Below, one piece after another: positions 1-8,174 of a stretch of 64,000 nucleotides of DNA. The notes beneath the pieces are model-generated. The model saw only the letters and a list, made by a program, of their open reading frames with translations, searched no databases and had not been told where the DNA came from. A program made the translations under genes and the position numbers. This DNA comes from Roseburia sp. (GTDB lineage: Bacteria > Bacillota > Clostridia > Lachnospirales > Lachnospiraceae): the NCBI GenBank assembly GCA_026168605.1, contig JAPFDX010000020.1, positions 1 to 64,000 of the forward strand, written 5' to 3'. The stretch's first letter is position 1. Each line of letters starts with the position of its first letter.

Positions 1-235
1 CAATATGATAATATTCAACCTTCAAATTATGACTCTCAATTTCTTTACATACATTTGGGCAGAGATAATATGGAATATATATTGTCTTTGGTGCTATATA
101 TTGCATAACAGAAGCAACCGCCGCTTTTCCACAGTTAAACCGTTGCATCTGCGTTTCATCATATAAATAAAATTCCCGTCCCTCATTCAATTCTAAAGGC
201 AAAAATCCGCCATATTCCGTACGCGTCCTATTCAT
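1..235 (-). CDS. DegT/DnrJ-like (PLP aminotransferase-fold) protein, N-terminal part only
   Basis: The gene starts at an ATG ending at 235 and runs off the left edge, giving about 78 N-terminal residues. The visible part begins MNRTRTEYGGFLPLEL and has the segment FNCGKAAVASV followed by TIYIPYYLCPNV. That is the order seen in divergent DegT/DnrJ/EryC1-type proteins, where a substrate-binding Gly/Arg-rich helix is followed by a 'P-x-Y-x-C' strand. The PLP lysine region is outside the window, so catalytic activity cannot be judged. It lies 6 nt after the stop of the GT2 gene and is preceded by GAGGAAGAATAAG, so it belongs to the same transcript as the RffA and ATP-grasp genes. The family assignment rests on short similarity and is tentative. 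Confidence 0.5.
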   Translation of the reverse strand, partial: MNRTRTEYGGFLPLELNEGREFYLYDETQMQRFNCGKAAVASVMQYIAPKTIYIPYYLCPNVCKEIESHNLKVEYYHI

Positions 236-241
236 CTATTC

Positions 242-1216
242 TTATTCTTCCTCACCAAAGTTTACTTTTTGCCGAATTACAAACTGCGGAGCATTATTTA
301 AGGAAATATAAATTCTTCCGACATATTCTCCTAACATACCAAGCATGACAAATAATACTCCAAACAGCAGTAACATAACTGCCATAAGCGAACTGTATCC
401 AGCCAAAATAGATGGATCAACAATTTTTCTTATAATTGTCACAATCCCTGCAATCACGCCAGCAAATGCCAGTATAACACCAAACACCGTAGTAACTCTT
501 AGCGGCTTTACTGAAAAAGATGTAAATCCGCTGAGCCACAAATCTAACATCTTTTTTATACTGTACCCTGATTTGCCTTCCAGGCGTGGTCTATGTACAA
601 TATCTACATTTGTCACCTTTTGTGTTGCCCGCATCATAAGACCACCCAAATAAGGGTATGAATTTGGATATTTTATCATTTCATCCGCAACAAATCTGCG
701 AATTACCCAGTAAGTTGTCAGGACGATTCCCTTTGGTTTATTTATAAGCCATGTTGCCATACTCTCATTCATAAAAGTACCTAACTTGCGAAAGAGTGAC
801 CTTTTCTCTCTCTGTGCATATTTTGCCTCTATTACATCATATCCCTCATTAAGCTTATCAAAAAGTATAGGCAAATCAGAAAACGGTGTCTGACCATCAT
901 CATCTCCACATACAATATAATCACCTTGTACATAATTCAATGCAGCCATCACAGCTGATGGCTGCCCAAAATTTCGTGCCAAGTCAATCCCACGTATATG
1001 TTTGTCCTTTTCTGCAAGTTCTTTAATTGTATGATAAGTAGTTCCATCCGGTGAGCAATCATTAACCAGTATAATTTCATAATCATACTGGCTCATCTTC
1101 TCATTCATTGTTTTGGTGATTTCCTCTGTTACTATTCCAATTGTTCTCGTCGAATTATAACATGGTATCACAAAACTGACCAATTCTCTTTTTTCCATTT
1201 TTACACCATTTCCCAT
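242..1216 (-). CDS. DPM1/GtrB-like family 2 glycosyltransferase with two C-terminal TM segments
   Basis: This is a polyprenyl-phosphate glycosyltransferase of the DPM1/GtrB/ArnC type, which moves a sugar from a nucleotide donor to a lipid carrier on the inner membrane face (family knowledge). The GT-A domain has VSFVIPCYN at residues 13-21, VNDCSPDGT at 51-59 and the metal-binding DDDGQTP at 105-111. Two hydrophobic helices (about 241-262 and 278-297) form the membrane anchor. About 320 residues is normal for the family. The ATG at 1216 follows the previous gene's stop by 3 nt. A second ATG at 1198 (MEKRELVSF) is equally possible, because neither has a strong ribosome binding site. It is the last complete gene of the unit containing RffA and the ATP-grasp enzyme, so it may load the amino sugar onto a lipid carrier (inference). 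Confidence 0.85.
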   Translation of the reverse strand: MGNGVKMEKRELVSFVIPCYNSTRTIGIVTEEITKTMNEKMSQYDYEIILVNDCSPDGTTYHTIKELAEKDKHIRGIDLARNFGQPSAVMAALNYVQGDYIVCGDDDGQTPFSDLPILFDKLNEGYDVIEAKYAQREKRSLFRKLGTFMNESMATWLINKPKGIVLTTYWVIRRFVADEMIKYPNSYPYLGGLMMRATQKVTNVDIVHRPRLEGKSGYSIKKMLDLWLSGFTSFSVKPLRVTTVFGVILAFAGVIAGIVTIIRKIVDPSILAGYSSLMAVMLLLFGVLFVMLGMLGEYVGRIYISLNNAPQFVIRQKVNFGEEE

Positions 1217-1219
1217 TTA

Positions 1220-2419
1220 CTACTCAAATGTAACATATACACTGTTCAAAATTTCTTCAGCCTGTCTCTTAAGATCTTCAAAGTCTTCACCACCAATAAT
1301 AAAATGTCCCGGACGCATTCTTCCGTATTTGGGACTTTCCAGCATATCGCCTTCTTTCACATTTAACTGATAATCCAACACAGATGGATGGTGCTCTAAT
1401 ATTTCTTTACCATGAATCTTGTCCACTTTTCCTTCCCCAAAATCAAAAAACCGCATGATAACACAGCGTTTCTCCGGAAATTTTAATTCTGCGAAAGCTC
1501 TCTCGTCTACCTTTTCACCAAGTGCCTGTTTTATCAAATAATAATAATTATCAATGTCAGACATAAACGGAACAATCTTTGCCGAAAGGTTGCTTCCTCC
1601 CCCTCTCGCTCCCGCTTCAATCAAATAGAATTTGTTGTTGCAAAACTTATATTCCGAATGTGTTAACCCAAATGGCAATTCTGCTTTTTCCACTAATTCC
1701 TTATTGCTTTCACGCAATAGCGCATAATCATAAACCGAATGATCGTATGTGTATGTCTGCATTTTTGAAACATTTGGATTTTGTTCATACATTTCCTTTA
1801 TAGAGATGCATAGCGGATAATGTTTTCCATTGACCACAAGTCCATCAATAGTAAATTCTGGTCCTTCAATATATTCCTCTGCCAAAAACTCTTTTCTACG
1901 ATTAGAGTACCCAACTGTTTCAAGATAATGTCCCTTAAGCTCTTCCTCACTTATAACAGTAAATACTCCCCTGCTTGACTGACTATCAATTGGCTTTATG
2001 ATTATTTTACCATACCGATGAAGCATCTCCAATGCATCATCAAATGACTTACAAATTTTAAAATCAGGTACCGTTATTCCATTTTCTTTGCAAAATCTGC
2101 GCATCACTGACTTGTCAGTAAAAATATCCGCTTTCTCTGTACCAATTCCCTTCAAACCAAGTTGTTCATTCAGATACGCAACAGTCGGAACGGCTATATC
2201 ACTCTGATCCGATATAATTGCATCTGGCATATATTTTTTTGCAATGTCCAAATTTTTTTCTTTATCAAGTACGTCTGCCACCTCGCATGCATCAGCGTAC
2301 AGAAATGCAGGGGAATCTTCATATAAATTAGAACATATAACATAGTACCCCATTTGCTTCGCTTTTTTTACCAGTTCAATCTGCCAGTCTCCACCAGCAA
2401 TCACCATTATTTTTTTCAT
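1220..2419 (-). CDS. ATP-grasp ligase
   Basis: This is an ATP-grasp enzyme of the PurK/carbamoyl-phosphate-synthase-like branch. Such enzymes join a carboxylate, via an acyl phosphate, to an amine or thiol nucleophile. An N-terminal Rossmann-like pre-ATP domain (KKIMVIAGGDWQIELVKKA) is followed by the ATP-grasp core with IIIKPIDSQSSRGV (phosphate-binding lysine and small-residue loop) and AEEYIEGPEFTIDGLV. A C-terminal metal-binding segment contains LIEAGARGGGSNLS. The start at 2419 is chosen because AAAGGA lies just upstream. An in-frame ATG at 2437 would overlap the RffA stop (GCATGAG) but has a poorer ribosome binding site. Placement between an amino-sugar synthase and a lipid-linked glycosyltransferase suggests it amidates an amino sugar, possibly with an amino acid. 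The substrate is unknown. Confidence 0.85.
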   Translation of the reverse strand: MKKIMVIAGGDWQIELVKKAKQMGYYVICSNLYEDSPAFLYADACEVADVLDKEKNLDIAKKYMPDAIISDQSDIAVPTVAYLNEQLGLKGIGTEKADIFTDKSVMRRFCKENGITVPDFKICKSFDDALEMLHRYGKIIIKPIDSQSSRGVFTVISEEELKGHYLETVGYSNRRKEFLAEEYIEGPEFTIDGLVVNGKHYPLCISIKEMYEQNPNVSKMQTYTYDHSVYDYALLRESNKELVEKAELPFGLTHSEYKFCNNKFYLIEAGARGGGSNLSAKIVPFMSDIDNYYYLIKQALGEKVDERAFAELKFPEKRCVIMRFFDFGEGKVDKIHGKEILEHHPSVLDYQLNVKEGDMLESPKYGRMRPGHFIIGGEDFEDLKRQAEEILNSVYVTFE

Positions 2420-2433
2420 ATTATCCTTTAAAC

Positions 2434-3564
2434 TCATGCCCCAAAAAACCTTTTTACGTTAAATGCAATTTTTTCCACTTCATCCTCTTTGAGCCCATAA
2501 TACAATGGCAACCGCAAGAGTCTCTCACTTTCCTTTGTTGTGTATCTGTCCTCTCCGTGAAATCTTCCAAATGTTCTACCTGCCGGCGCACTGTGCAGTG
2601 GAATATAGTGAAAAACTGCATTCACCCCATTCTCTTTCAAATACTGGATCAAACGTGTTCTTTCTTCCAAATCCCTGACCTTAATATAGAACATATGCGC
2701 GTTATGCATACATTCTTCTGGCACAACTGGCAATTCAATCTTTTCTTTTTCTTGCAAATCCTCCAGCAATGTATAATATAAATTCCAGCTACTCATTCTG
2801 CTTTTTTGAATTTTGTCAATCTGTTCCAGTTGTGCCCATAGATATGCAGCGTTCAATTCACTTGGCAAATAAGAAGACCCTGCATCCACCCATGTATATT
2901 TGTCCACTTGTCCACGAAAAAACTTGCTTCTGTTCGTACCCTTTTCACGAATAATCTCTGCCCGTTCTATATTTTGAATATCCCTTATAAGCAGGGCTCC
3001 CCCCTCTCCCATACTGAGATTCTTTGTTTCATGAAAACTATAACAGCCATAATCACCAATGGTTCCACAATATCTCCCTTTATAAGTACTTGTAACAGCC
3101 TGCGCTGCATCTTCAATTACAAGCAGATTATGACGCTGTGCAATTTCCATAATAGTGTCCATATCACAAGAGACACCAGCATAGTGAACCGGAACAATCG
3201 CTTTTGTTCTCTCTGTAATAGCATCTTCTATCAGCTTTTCATCCATATTCATGGTATCCGGTCGTATATCAACAAACACAACCCTTGCTCCACGAAGAAC
3301 AAATGCGTCTGCGGTCGAGACAAATGTATACGAAGGCATAATCACCTCATCGCCTTGTTTCACATCAGCTAATAAGGCAGCCATCTCCGTCGCATGTGTG
3401 CAGGAAGTAGTCAGAAGCGCCTTTGCAATTCCCGTCTTTTCTTCAAGCCATGCATTGCATTTTCTGGTAAACTGGCCATCTCCGCATATTTTCCTGCTTC
3501 GAATGGCCTCACCAATATATTGTTCCTCCGTTCCTACTCTGGGTGGTACATTAAAACTAATCAT
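2434..3564 (-). CDS. rffA: dTDP-4-amino-4,6-dideoxygalactose transaminase (RffA/WecE type)
   Basis: This is a DegT/DnrJ/EryC1 aminotransferase. In the RffA/WecE family it converts dTDP-4-keto-6-deoxyglucose with glutamate to dTDP-4-amino-4,6-dideoxy-D-galactose (Fuc4N). The sequence shows TTSCTHATEMAALL at the PLP-phosphate site, EDAAQA at 151-156 and the PLP lysine K181 in SFHETKN. The SFHETKN context, rather than GFH.TK or SF..TK, is typical of RffA. At 376 residues it is full length. The RmlB encoded in this window supplies the keto-sugar substrate. A promoter (3638-3666) sits just upstream, so this gene starts a unit with the ATP-grasp enzyme, the GT2 and the DegT-like protein. Confidence 0.9.
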   Translation of the reverse strand: MISFNVPPRVGTEEQYIGEAIRSRKICGDGQFTRKCNAWLEEKTGIAKALLTTSCTHATEMAALLADVKQGDEVIMPSYTFVSTADAFVLRGARVVFVDIRPDTMNMDEKLIEDAITERTKAIVPVHYAGVSCDMDTIMEIAQRHNLLVIEDAAQAVTSTYKGRYCGTIGDYGCYSFHETKNLSMGEGGALLIRDIQNIERAEIIREKGTNRSKFFRGQVDKYTWVDAGSSYLPSELNAAYLWAQLEQIDKIQKSRMSSWNLYYTLLEDLQEKEKIELPVVPEECMHNAHMFYIKVRDLEERTRLIQYLKENGVNAVFHYIPLHSAPAGRTFGRFHGEDRYTTKESERLLRLPLYYGLKEDEVEKIAFNVKRFFGA

Positions 3565-3637
3565 TTGCCTAATATCCTTTTTCTAAAATTAAAATCTCAC
3601 TCATATAATATAGTAACATTCCTATGAAACCTATTGA

Positions 3638-3666
3638 AGTATACTACTTATCTTTACATAAATCAA
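3638..3666 (-). promoter_or_regulatory. Predicted sigma-A promoter upstream of rffA
   Basis: Read on the minus strand, TTGATT (3661-3666) and TATACT (3638-3643) are separated by exactly 17 nt. The -10 is about 75 nt upstream of the rffA start, in the 132-nt gap after the lysozyme gene. It matches the consensus at 4/6 and 5/6. No terminator was found between the lysozyme stop and this site, so read-through is also possible. Confidence 0.5.
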
Positions 3667-3696
3667 TACTGGTGTCTGCAAATGCCTTTTTACTGC

Positions 3697-6057
3697 CTAT
3701 GCTCTGCCATTTCTGCCCTCTGCAACCCCATGCTGTACATAATGCAGATAGTAACCCTCCAAATCATCACCATAGCCATATGCCAGATCTTCATAGCGGT
3801 TTCTATATGCCTCTACATTAAAGTTCTCGCTTGCCTGACGCCCCTCTGCCATTCCATGATTTACAAAATGCTCCAATGCACCAATAGGATCGTTTCCATA
3901 TACCGCATTTAAATCTGCATGATGCTCCATATAATACTTAAAGTCATAAACTGCCGAATAATTTACGCCCTCATAAGTAATTCCGTCATTCTGTATATCT
4001 CCGCCATTACGACCTTCTGCCTTTCCATGCTCTACATAATGCATATAGTACCCTTTTATATCATCACCGTAACCATATGCCAGATCATCATAACGTTTTC
4101 TATACGCCTCTACATTAAATTCTTCATTTCCACGACGCCAGCTTTCCAACATTCCATGTTCCACAAAATGTTTCAGAGCCCCAGCTTCATCGTAGGCGTA
4201 CAGTTCATACATATCCTGATAATGAGTGATGTAATACTCGTAGTTATAAACCGAGGAATAGTCAATTCCATTATAGACGGTCTCGCTGTCCATAATAGCC
4301 GAAGTCCCTGAACCATTTCGTCCTTCTGCTTTCCCATACAGCACATAATGCAGATAATAACCTTTCAGGTCTCTTCCATACCCCTTACGTAAATCTGCGT
4401 ACCTGTTTCTATATGTATTTACATTGAACTCTTCGCTTGCCTGACGCCCCTCTGCCATTCCATGTTCTACAAAATGTTTCAATGCTTCCAGATCATCATT
4501 TCCATAAACAGCTTTTAAATCTGCATGATTCTCCATATAGTAATTGAAATTGTATACAGGCGAATAGTCAATTCCGTCATATACCGTGACATATCCTACA
4601 AGCGTATCCGTTCCCGTTGCTATTCTTCCTTCCTCCTTTCCATAATTGACATAGTGCATATAATATGCTTTTATGTCATCCCGATATCCATTTCTTAAAT
4701 CTGCATAGCGGTTTTTATAAGAATATACATTAAATTCTTCACTTGCCTGACGCCCCTCTGCCATTCCATGTTCTACAAAATGCTCCAGTGCAGCAACATC
4801 ATCATTTGCATAAACTGCTCTTAAATCATCATGGTGTGCCATATAATATGGGAAATTATAAACTGCCGAATAATCTACTCCTTTATAAATTGTGGCATTT
4901 CCAACCATTGGTGATGTGCCTGCTCCACTTCTTCCCTCCTTTTTGCCATAATCGATATAGTGCAGATAATATCCCTTTAAATCACTCCCATATCCATTTC
5001 TTAAATCTGTGTAACGGTTTTTATATGTATACACATTAAACTCTTCACTTGCCTGACGCCCCTCTGCCATTCCATGCTCTACAAAATGCTCTATTGCTCC
5101 ACCCGGGTTATTCCTGTATAACTGATACATATCAGCATGGTGCGATATGTAATATTCATAATTATAAACTGCCGAATAATCTTTACCCTTATATGTTGTT
5201 GATGGCTTTTCGTACCAGAAATCCAAATCTACGCGTCCGGAAATTCCATTCAGATAACCACTGGAAGTGTACTGCCAACATGAATACTCGCCTTCATAAT
5301 CTGTCTGTGAAGTATAATTGGCAAGCCAGATATCTGCAACCGCACTTAATTCCCCCGCATTCAATCGGTTTCTAAGCATATATTTATTTGCATAAATCAT
5401 TGGTCTGTAACCTGCATTTCGCACTGTGCTGGCAAACGCCTTGCAAACTGTTGTAGCTTCTTCTCTTGACAAATTTGCATTATACAAGCGCCCGCCTTCT
5501 CCGCTGCTTGTTGATGCATACTCAAAATCCATAACCACTGGAAAAGAAATATCATAACCTGATATTCTTGACAGCATAAAATTTGCTTCCTCTATTGCCT
5601 CCTGTGTATTCGTTGCCTGAGAAAACATATATACGCCTACCTTCAGACCAGCATCCAATGCACCTTGTATATTGCGTCTGTAATTCGCATCCTCACGCAT
5701 ATTCCCAACTGCCGCATACCCACGATATCCTACCCGGATAATTGCAAAGTCAATACCTTCTGCTTTTACTGCATTCCAGTCAATATTCCCCTGATAAACT
5801 GATACATCTATTCCATTTAAAATATTATACCCATTAAATTTAGGATTATGGACATAACCTCCCGGAAGAGCGTATGTCTCTGTATCATCGTAAAATCCTT
5901 CTGCCAGCTCTCCCTTTGCCCTTCCTGCAAGAGGGTCATCATTGAGCGCATCTTTAATCAGAAAAGACTCCTCACTTGTATTTTTTGCATACACATCGCT
6001 GCCCGATAAGAGCAGAAGAGCTGCCATCAATGTTAATATTCCTCTGATTTTCCTCAT
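3697..6057 (-). CDS. Secreted GH25 lysozyme-like muramidase with five long C-terminal repeats
   Basis: A signal peptide (MRKIRGILTLMAALLLLSGS...VYA, cleavage near residue 24) is followed by a short linker and a GH25 muramidase domain at about residues 78-285. The catalytic acids are visible: D84 in NGIDVSVYQG and D177/E179 in VVMDFEYA. From about residue 288 to the end are five repeats of roughly 100 residues. Each has one half containing DYSAVYN...YY and HFVEHGMAEGR, and a second half containing FNV..Y.NRY.DL, GYG.DL.GYY and HY..YGK.EGR. GH25 enzymes cleave the MurNAc-GlcNAc bond of peptidoglycan. The repeats probably bind cell wall or polysaccharide (inference). The ATG is preceded by GAGGGATGAATT. 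A cell-wall hydrolase inside a polysaccharide operon could open peptidoglycan for polymer passage or anchoring. Confidence 0.9.
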   Translation of the reverse strand: MRKIRGILTLMAALLLLSGSDVYAKNTSEESFLIKDALNDDPLAGRAKGELAEGFYDDTETYALPGGYVHNPKFNGYNILNGIDVSVYQGNIDWNAVKAEGIDFAIIRVGYRGYAAVGNMREDANYRRNIQGALDAGLKVGVYMFSQATNTQEAIEEANFMLSRISGYDISFPVVMDFEYASTSSGEGGRLYNANLSREEATTVCKAFASTVRNAGYRPMIYANKYMLRNRLNAGELSAVADIWLANYTSQTDYEGEYSCWQYTSSGYLNGISGRVDLDFWYEKPSTTYKGKDYSAVYNYEYYISHHADMYQLYRNNPGGAIEHFVEHGMAEGRQASEEFNVYTYKNRYTDLRNGYGSDLKGYYLHYIDYGKKEGRSGAGTSPMVGNATIYKGVDYSAVYNFPYYMAHHDDLRAVYANDDVAALEHFVEHGMAEGRQASEEFNVYSYKNRYADLRNGYRDDIKAYYMHYVNYGKEEGRIATGTDTLVGYVTVYDGIDYSPVYNFNYYMENHADLKAVYGNDDLEALKHFVEHGMAEGRQASEEFNVNTYRNRYADLRKGYGRDLKGYYLHYVLYGKAEGRNGSGTSAIMDSETVYNGIDYSSVYNYEYYITHYQDMYELYAYDEAGALKHFVEHGMLESWRRGNEEFNVEAYRKRYDDLAYGYGDDIKGYYMHYVEHGKAEGRNGGDIQNDGITYEGVNYSAVYDFKYYMEHHADLNAVYGNDPIGALEHFVNHGMAEGRQASENFNVEAYRNRYEDLAYGYGDDLEGYYLHYVQHGVAEGRNGRA
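3700..5196 (-). repeat. Five tandem ~300-bp coding repeats in the lysozyme gene
   Basis: Five in-frame copies of a roughly 300-bp unit encode the C-terminal repeats of the GH25 protein. A nearly invariant block (plus strand ...CTGACGCCCCTCTGCC...) recurs near 3836, 4440, 4746 and 5051. The fourth repeat, near 4135, is the most divergent (HGMLESWRRGNEEFN instead of HGMAEGRQASEEFN). Such conserved repeats can change number by recombination. Confidence 0.9.
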
Positions 6058-6070
6058 AATTCATCCCTCG

Positions 6071-8104
6071 TCACTTTATTTCTGTTGCATATATGCCGCT
6101 TTCGTTTTCCAGATACAAATTGATTTCGTATTTCTCTGGATCAAACTTGTCAAAATATCGCTCAAATGCTGAGAATTTCCCTTCCATAACATCAGAACAC
6201 ATATTATTTTCGAGCTGACAAGTGTAATAATAGTTTTCCTCTCCGGTTTCTTTATCTCTCAGCCCAATATATACCATTTGTTTATAGGAATCAGTATTTT
6301 CCTTATATATATATCCTTCTAAAACCAGACCATCTGTACCTTCTTCACGAATATTGAATTCATATTTTACTTCAGGATCATTATATACAGCATCTGCTGT
6401 ATTCAGTTCCGGCTCTTGCGTCACTACACGAAAAACACTGACACCATTGATATATTTTGCCCAGGATGCATACGCATCCTCATTATAATGCCTTCGGATA
6501 TAGTCAACTTTTTGTTCCACATTCAGGTTATCTACCAGGTATACATCTGGATTATCCACAATTTCCCTAAAAGGGTTCAAAATCTGATATTTCTCCAAAA
6601 CTGCATTTCCTTGTGGCATTTTATATCCCCAGCCCCCCAGCACATAATGATTAGATGTAATCCCCTTTGGCACAACCGCGTATACCGGAAATGCTTTGAC
6701 CCATATATCATCTTGTGTATATTCCGAAACCAGATAAAGGTGTTCTTTATCGCTGTCTGTCAAATCAAAAAACTCACGTTTTTCAATCTGCTCCTCTTTT
6801 GTAATAGAAGTTACATGGTTATTTATCCACTCGTACTTATTAGTAAAAATAATTGCTCCCAGCAACAAGATCAAAATTCTATTATCAAGCCTTTTTATAC
6901 TTTCTTTCCCTATCAGGAGTGCAAAAATAACCGACACCGCCAAAAATAAATCATAATCCAACCGTTTTATCAAATATCGTCCTCTGTAAAAGCAGTATGC
7001 CGCTATGCCAAAAACTGCCATTATCTCATATAATACGAGAAACTTTCCCTTCCTCTCACTCAAACACCACAATAGCAATATAATGGCAACTCCTGCAAAA
7101 TACTGGTACTTGATAAATCCCTTTATTACTGTCTGTAAAAATTCTGCAATATACGATAAATCAACGTTTACTTCGCTTTTTTCTTTTGCCCTGATCATCT
7201 GGTCAATTGCAGACTCATTAAACTTCTCAGGATCCGCGAAATCCCAATTACGATACATTTCCAGATCTTCCTGCTCAATTCCAAGTTCCTCATAAAGCTC
7301 ATAATTCTCACTGTAATCTGGGAATCCGTAATCCAGAACATTTGCTCTTTTTGTGTTAAACGTCTTATATTCCTGCCATTCCCCAACAGAAGCATAAGCC
7401 CAGGAATCAAAATATCGGCACCCAAAGCAAACCAGAAATATGCATACAAACCATCCCACATACCGACCGATCTTTCTATATTTTTTCTGTACGAATGCTC
7501 TTATACATTGACATAATCCTACTCCAAAAAATACAACCAGCAGCATTTCAAATACAGAAAAACGAATCATGCTTCCTACTAAGATCAGTATTGCACCAAT
7601 AACCGCCTGCCGTATGTAGTCCTTTTCTTTTGACAGTGCAAAAAAGATTAAAAACATTCCTGCTGAAACAGCAATCCCTGCGGTCTTTGAAAACTGGATG
7701 TATGCATATGCTTCGTATACAAAGAAAACCCCCAGTATCCCATTGATCAACAATCCCTTCTTTATTCCGAGCACAGAAAAGACAATATAAAAAATTATTA
7801 CAAAGGACAGAAACATGACGGTATACTGAAAAACCGTATACCAGCATACACCTGGTATTATCTGCATCAGTATCTTTAAAATCTTTCCTATGATAACATT
7901 TATAAAAACAATTCTGCTACTATACTCTCCTGCACTTCCATACAATATGGCCGCCATATAGTTGTCATCATTCGTCTCGAAACGTGGCTCAAAAAAAATC
8001 TGAATTATTATAAACAAAATAGCATTTGCAATCACAGAGAGCATTACTGGTGAATCATTTAGTTTTGTCTTTATATTATTCCATAATACCTTTTTATCCT
8101 GCAT
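6071..8104 (-). CDS. Polytopic membrane protein, possible GT-C-type glycosyltransferase
   Basis: I do not recognise a named family with certainty. The protein (about 677 residues) has a first TM helix followed at once by FEPRFETNDDNYMA. It then has roughly ten further TM helices up to about residue 430 and a soluble C-terminal domain of about 240 residues. An acidic DD pair in the first extracytoplasmic loop followed by many TM helices is the general plan of GT-C glycosyltransferases that use lipid-linked donors. The start at 8104 (MQDKKVLWNN) is chosen over the ATG at 8131 because AGAAGGAG lies at the right spacing before it. It sits between a GT2-GT4 fusion and the repeat-bearing lysozyme, in the AT-rich left part. 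A role in polymer decoration or polymerisation is inferred only from context. Confidence 0.65.
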   Translation of the reverse strand: MQDKKVLWNNIKTKLNDSPVMLSVIANAILFIIIQIFFEPRFETNDDNYMAAILYGSAGEYSSRIVFINVIIGKILKILMQIIPGVCWYTVFQYTVMFLSFVIIFYIVFSVLGIKKGLLINGILGVFFVYEAYAYIQFSKTAGIAVSAGMFLIFFALSKEKDYIRQAVIGAILILVGSMIRFSVFEMLLVVFFGVGLCQCIRAFVQKKYRKIGRYVGWFVCIFLVCFGCRYFDSWAYASVGEWQEYKTFNTKRANVLDYGFPDYSENYELYEELGIEQEDLEMYRNWDFADPEKFNESAIDQMIRAKEKSEVNVDLSYIAEFLQTVIKGFIKYQYFAGVAIILLLWCLSERKGKFLVLYEIMAVFGIAAYCFYRGRYLIKRLDYDLFLAVSVIFALLIGKESIKRLDNRILILLLGAIIFTNKYEWINNHVTSITKEEQIEKREFFDLTDSDKEHLYLVSEYTQDDIWVKAFPVYAVVPKGITSNHYVLGGWGYKMPQGNAVLEKYQILNPFREIVDNPDVYLVDNLNVEQKVDYIRRHYNEDAYASWAKYINGVSVFRVVTQEPELNTADAVYNDPEVKYEFNIREEGTDGLVLEGYIYKENTDSYKQMVYIGLRDKETGEENYYYTCQLENNMCSDVMEGKFSAFERYFDKFDPEKYEINLYLENESGIYATEIK

Positions 8105-8174
8105 TTCACATCTCCTTCTGCGCCCGTTCAAAATAATGCTAATGCCAACTGTTTACAACTCCCTTTTCCATATG

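Noticed and set aside
3700-5196. Repeat-like DNA that might be taken for a CRISPR array
   Set aside because: The units are about 300 nt, in frame, and encode protein repeats; there are no short repeats with unique spacers.
8105-8174. Possible promoter TTGTAA-N17-TATTTT before the polytopic membrane protein
   Set aside because: The -10 is poor and the 70-nt gap between genes could equally be just an intergenic spacer.
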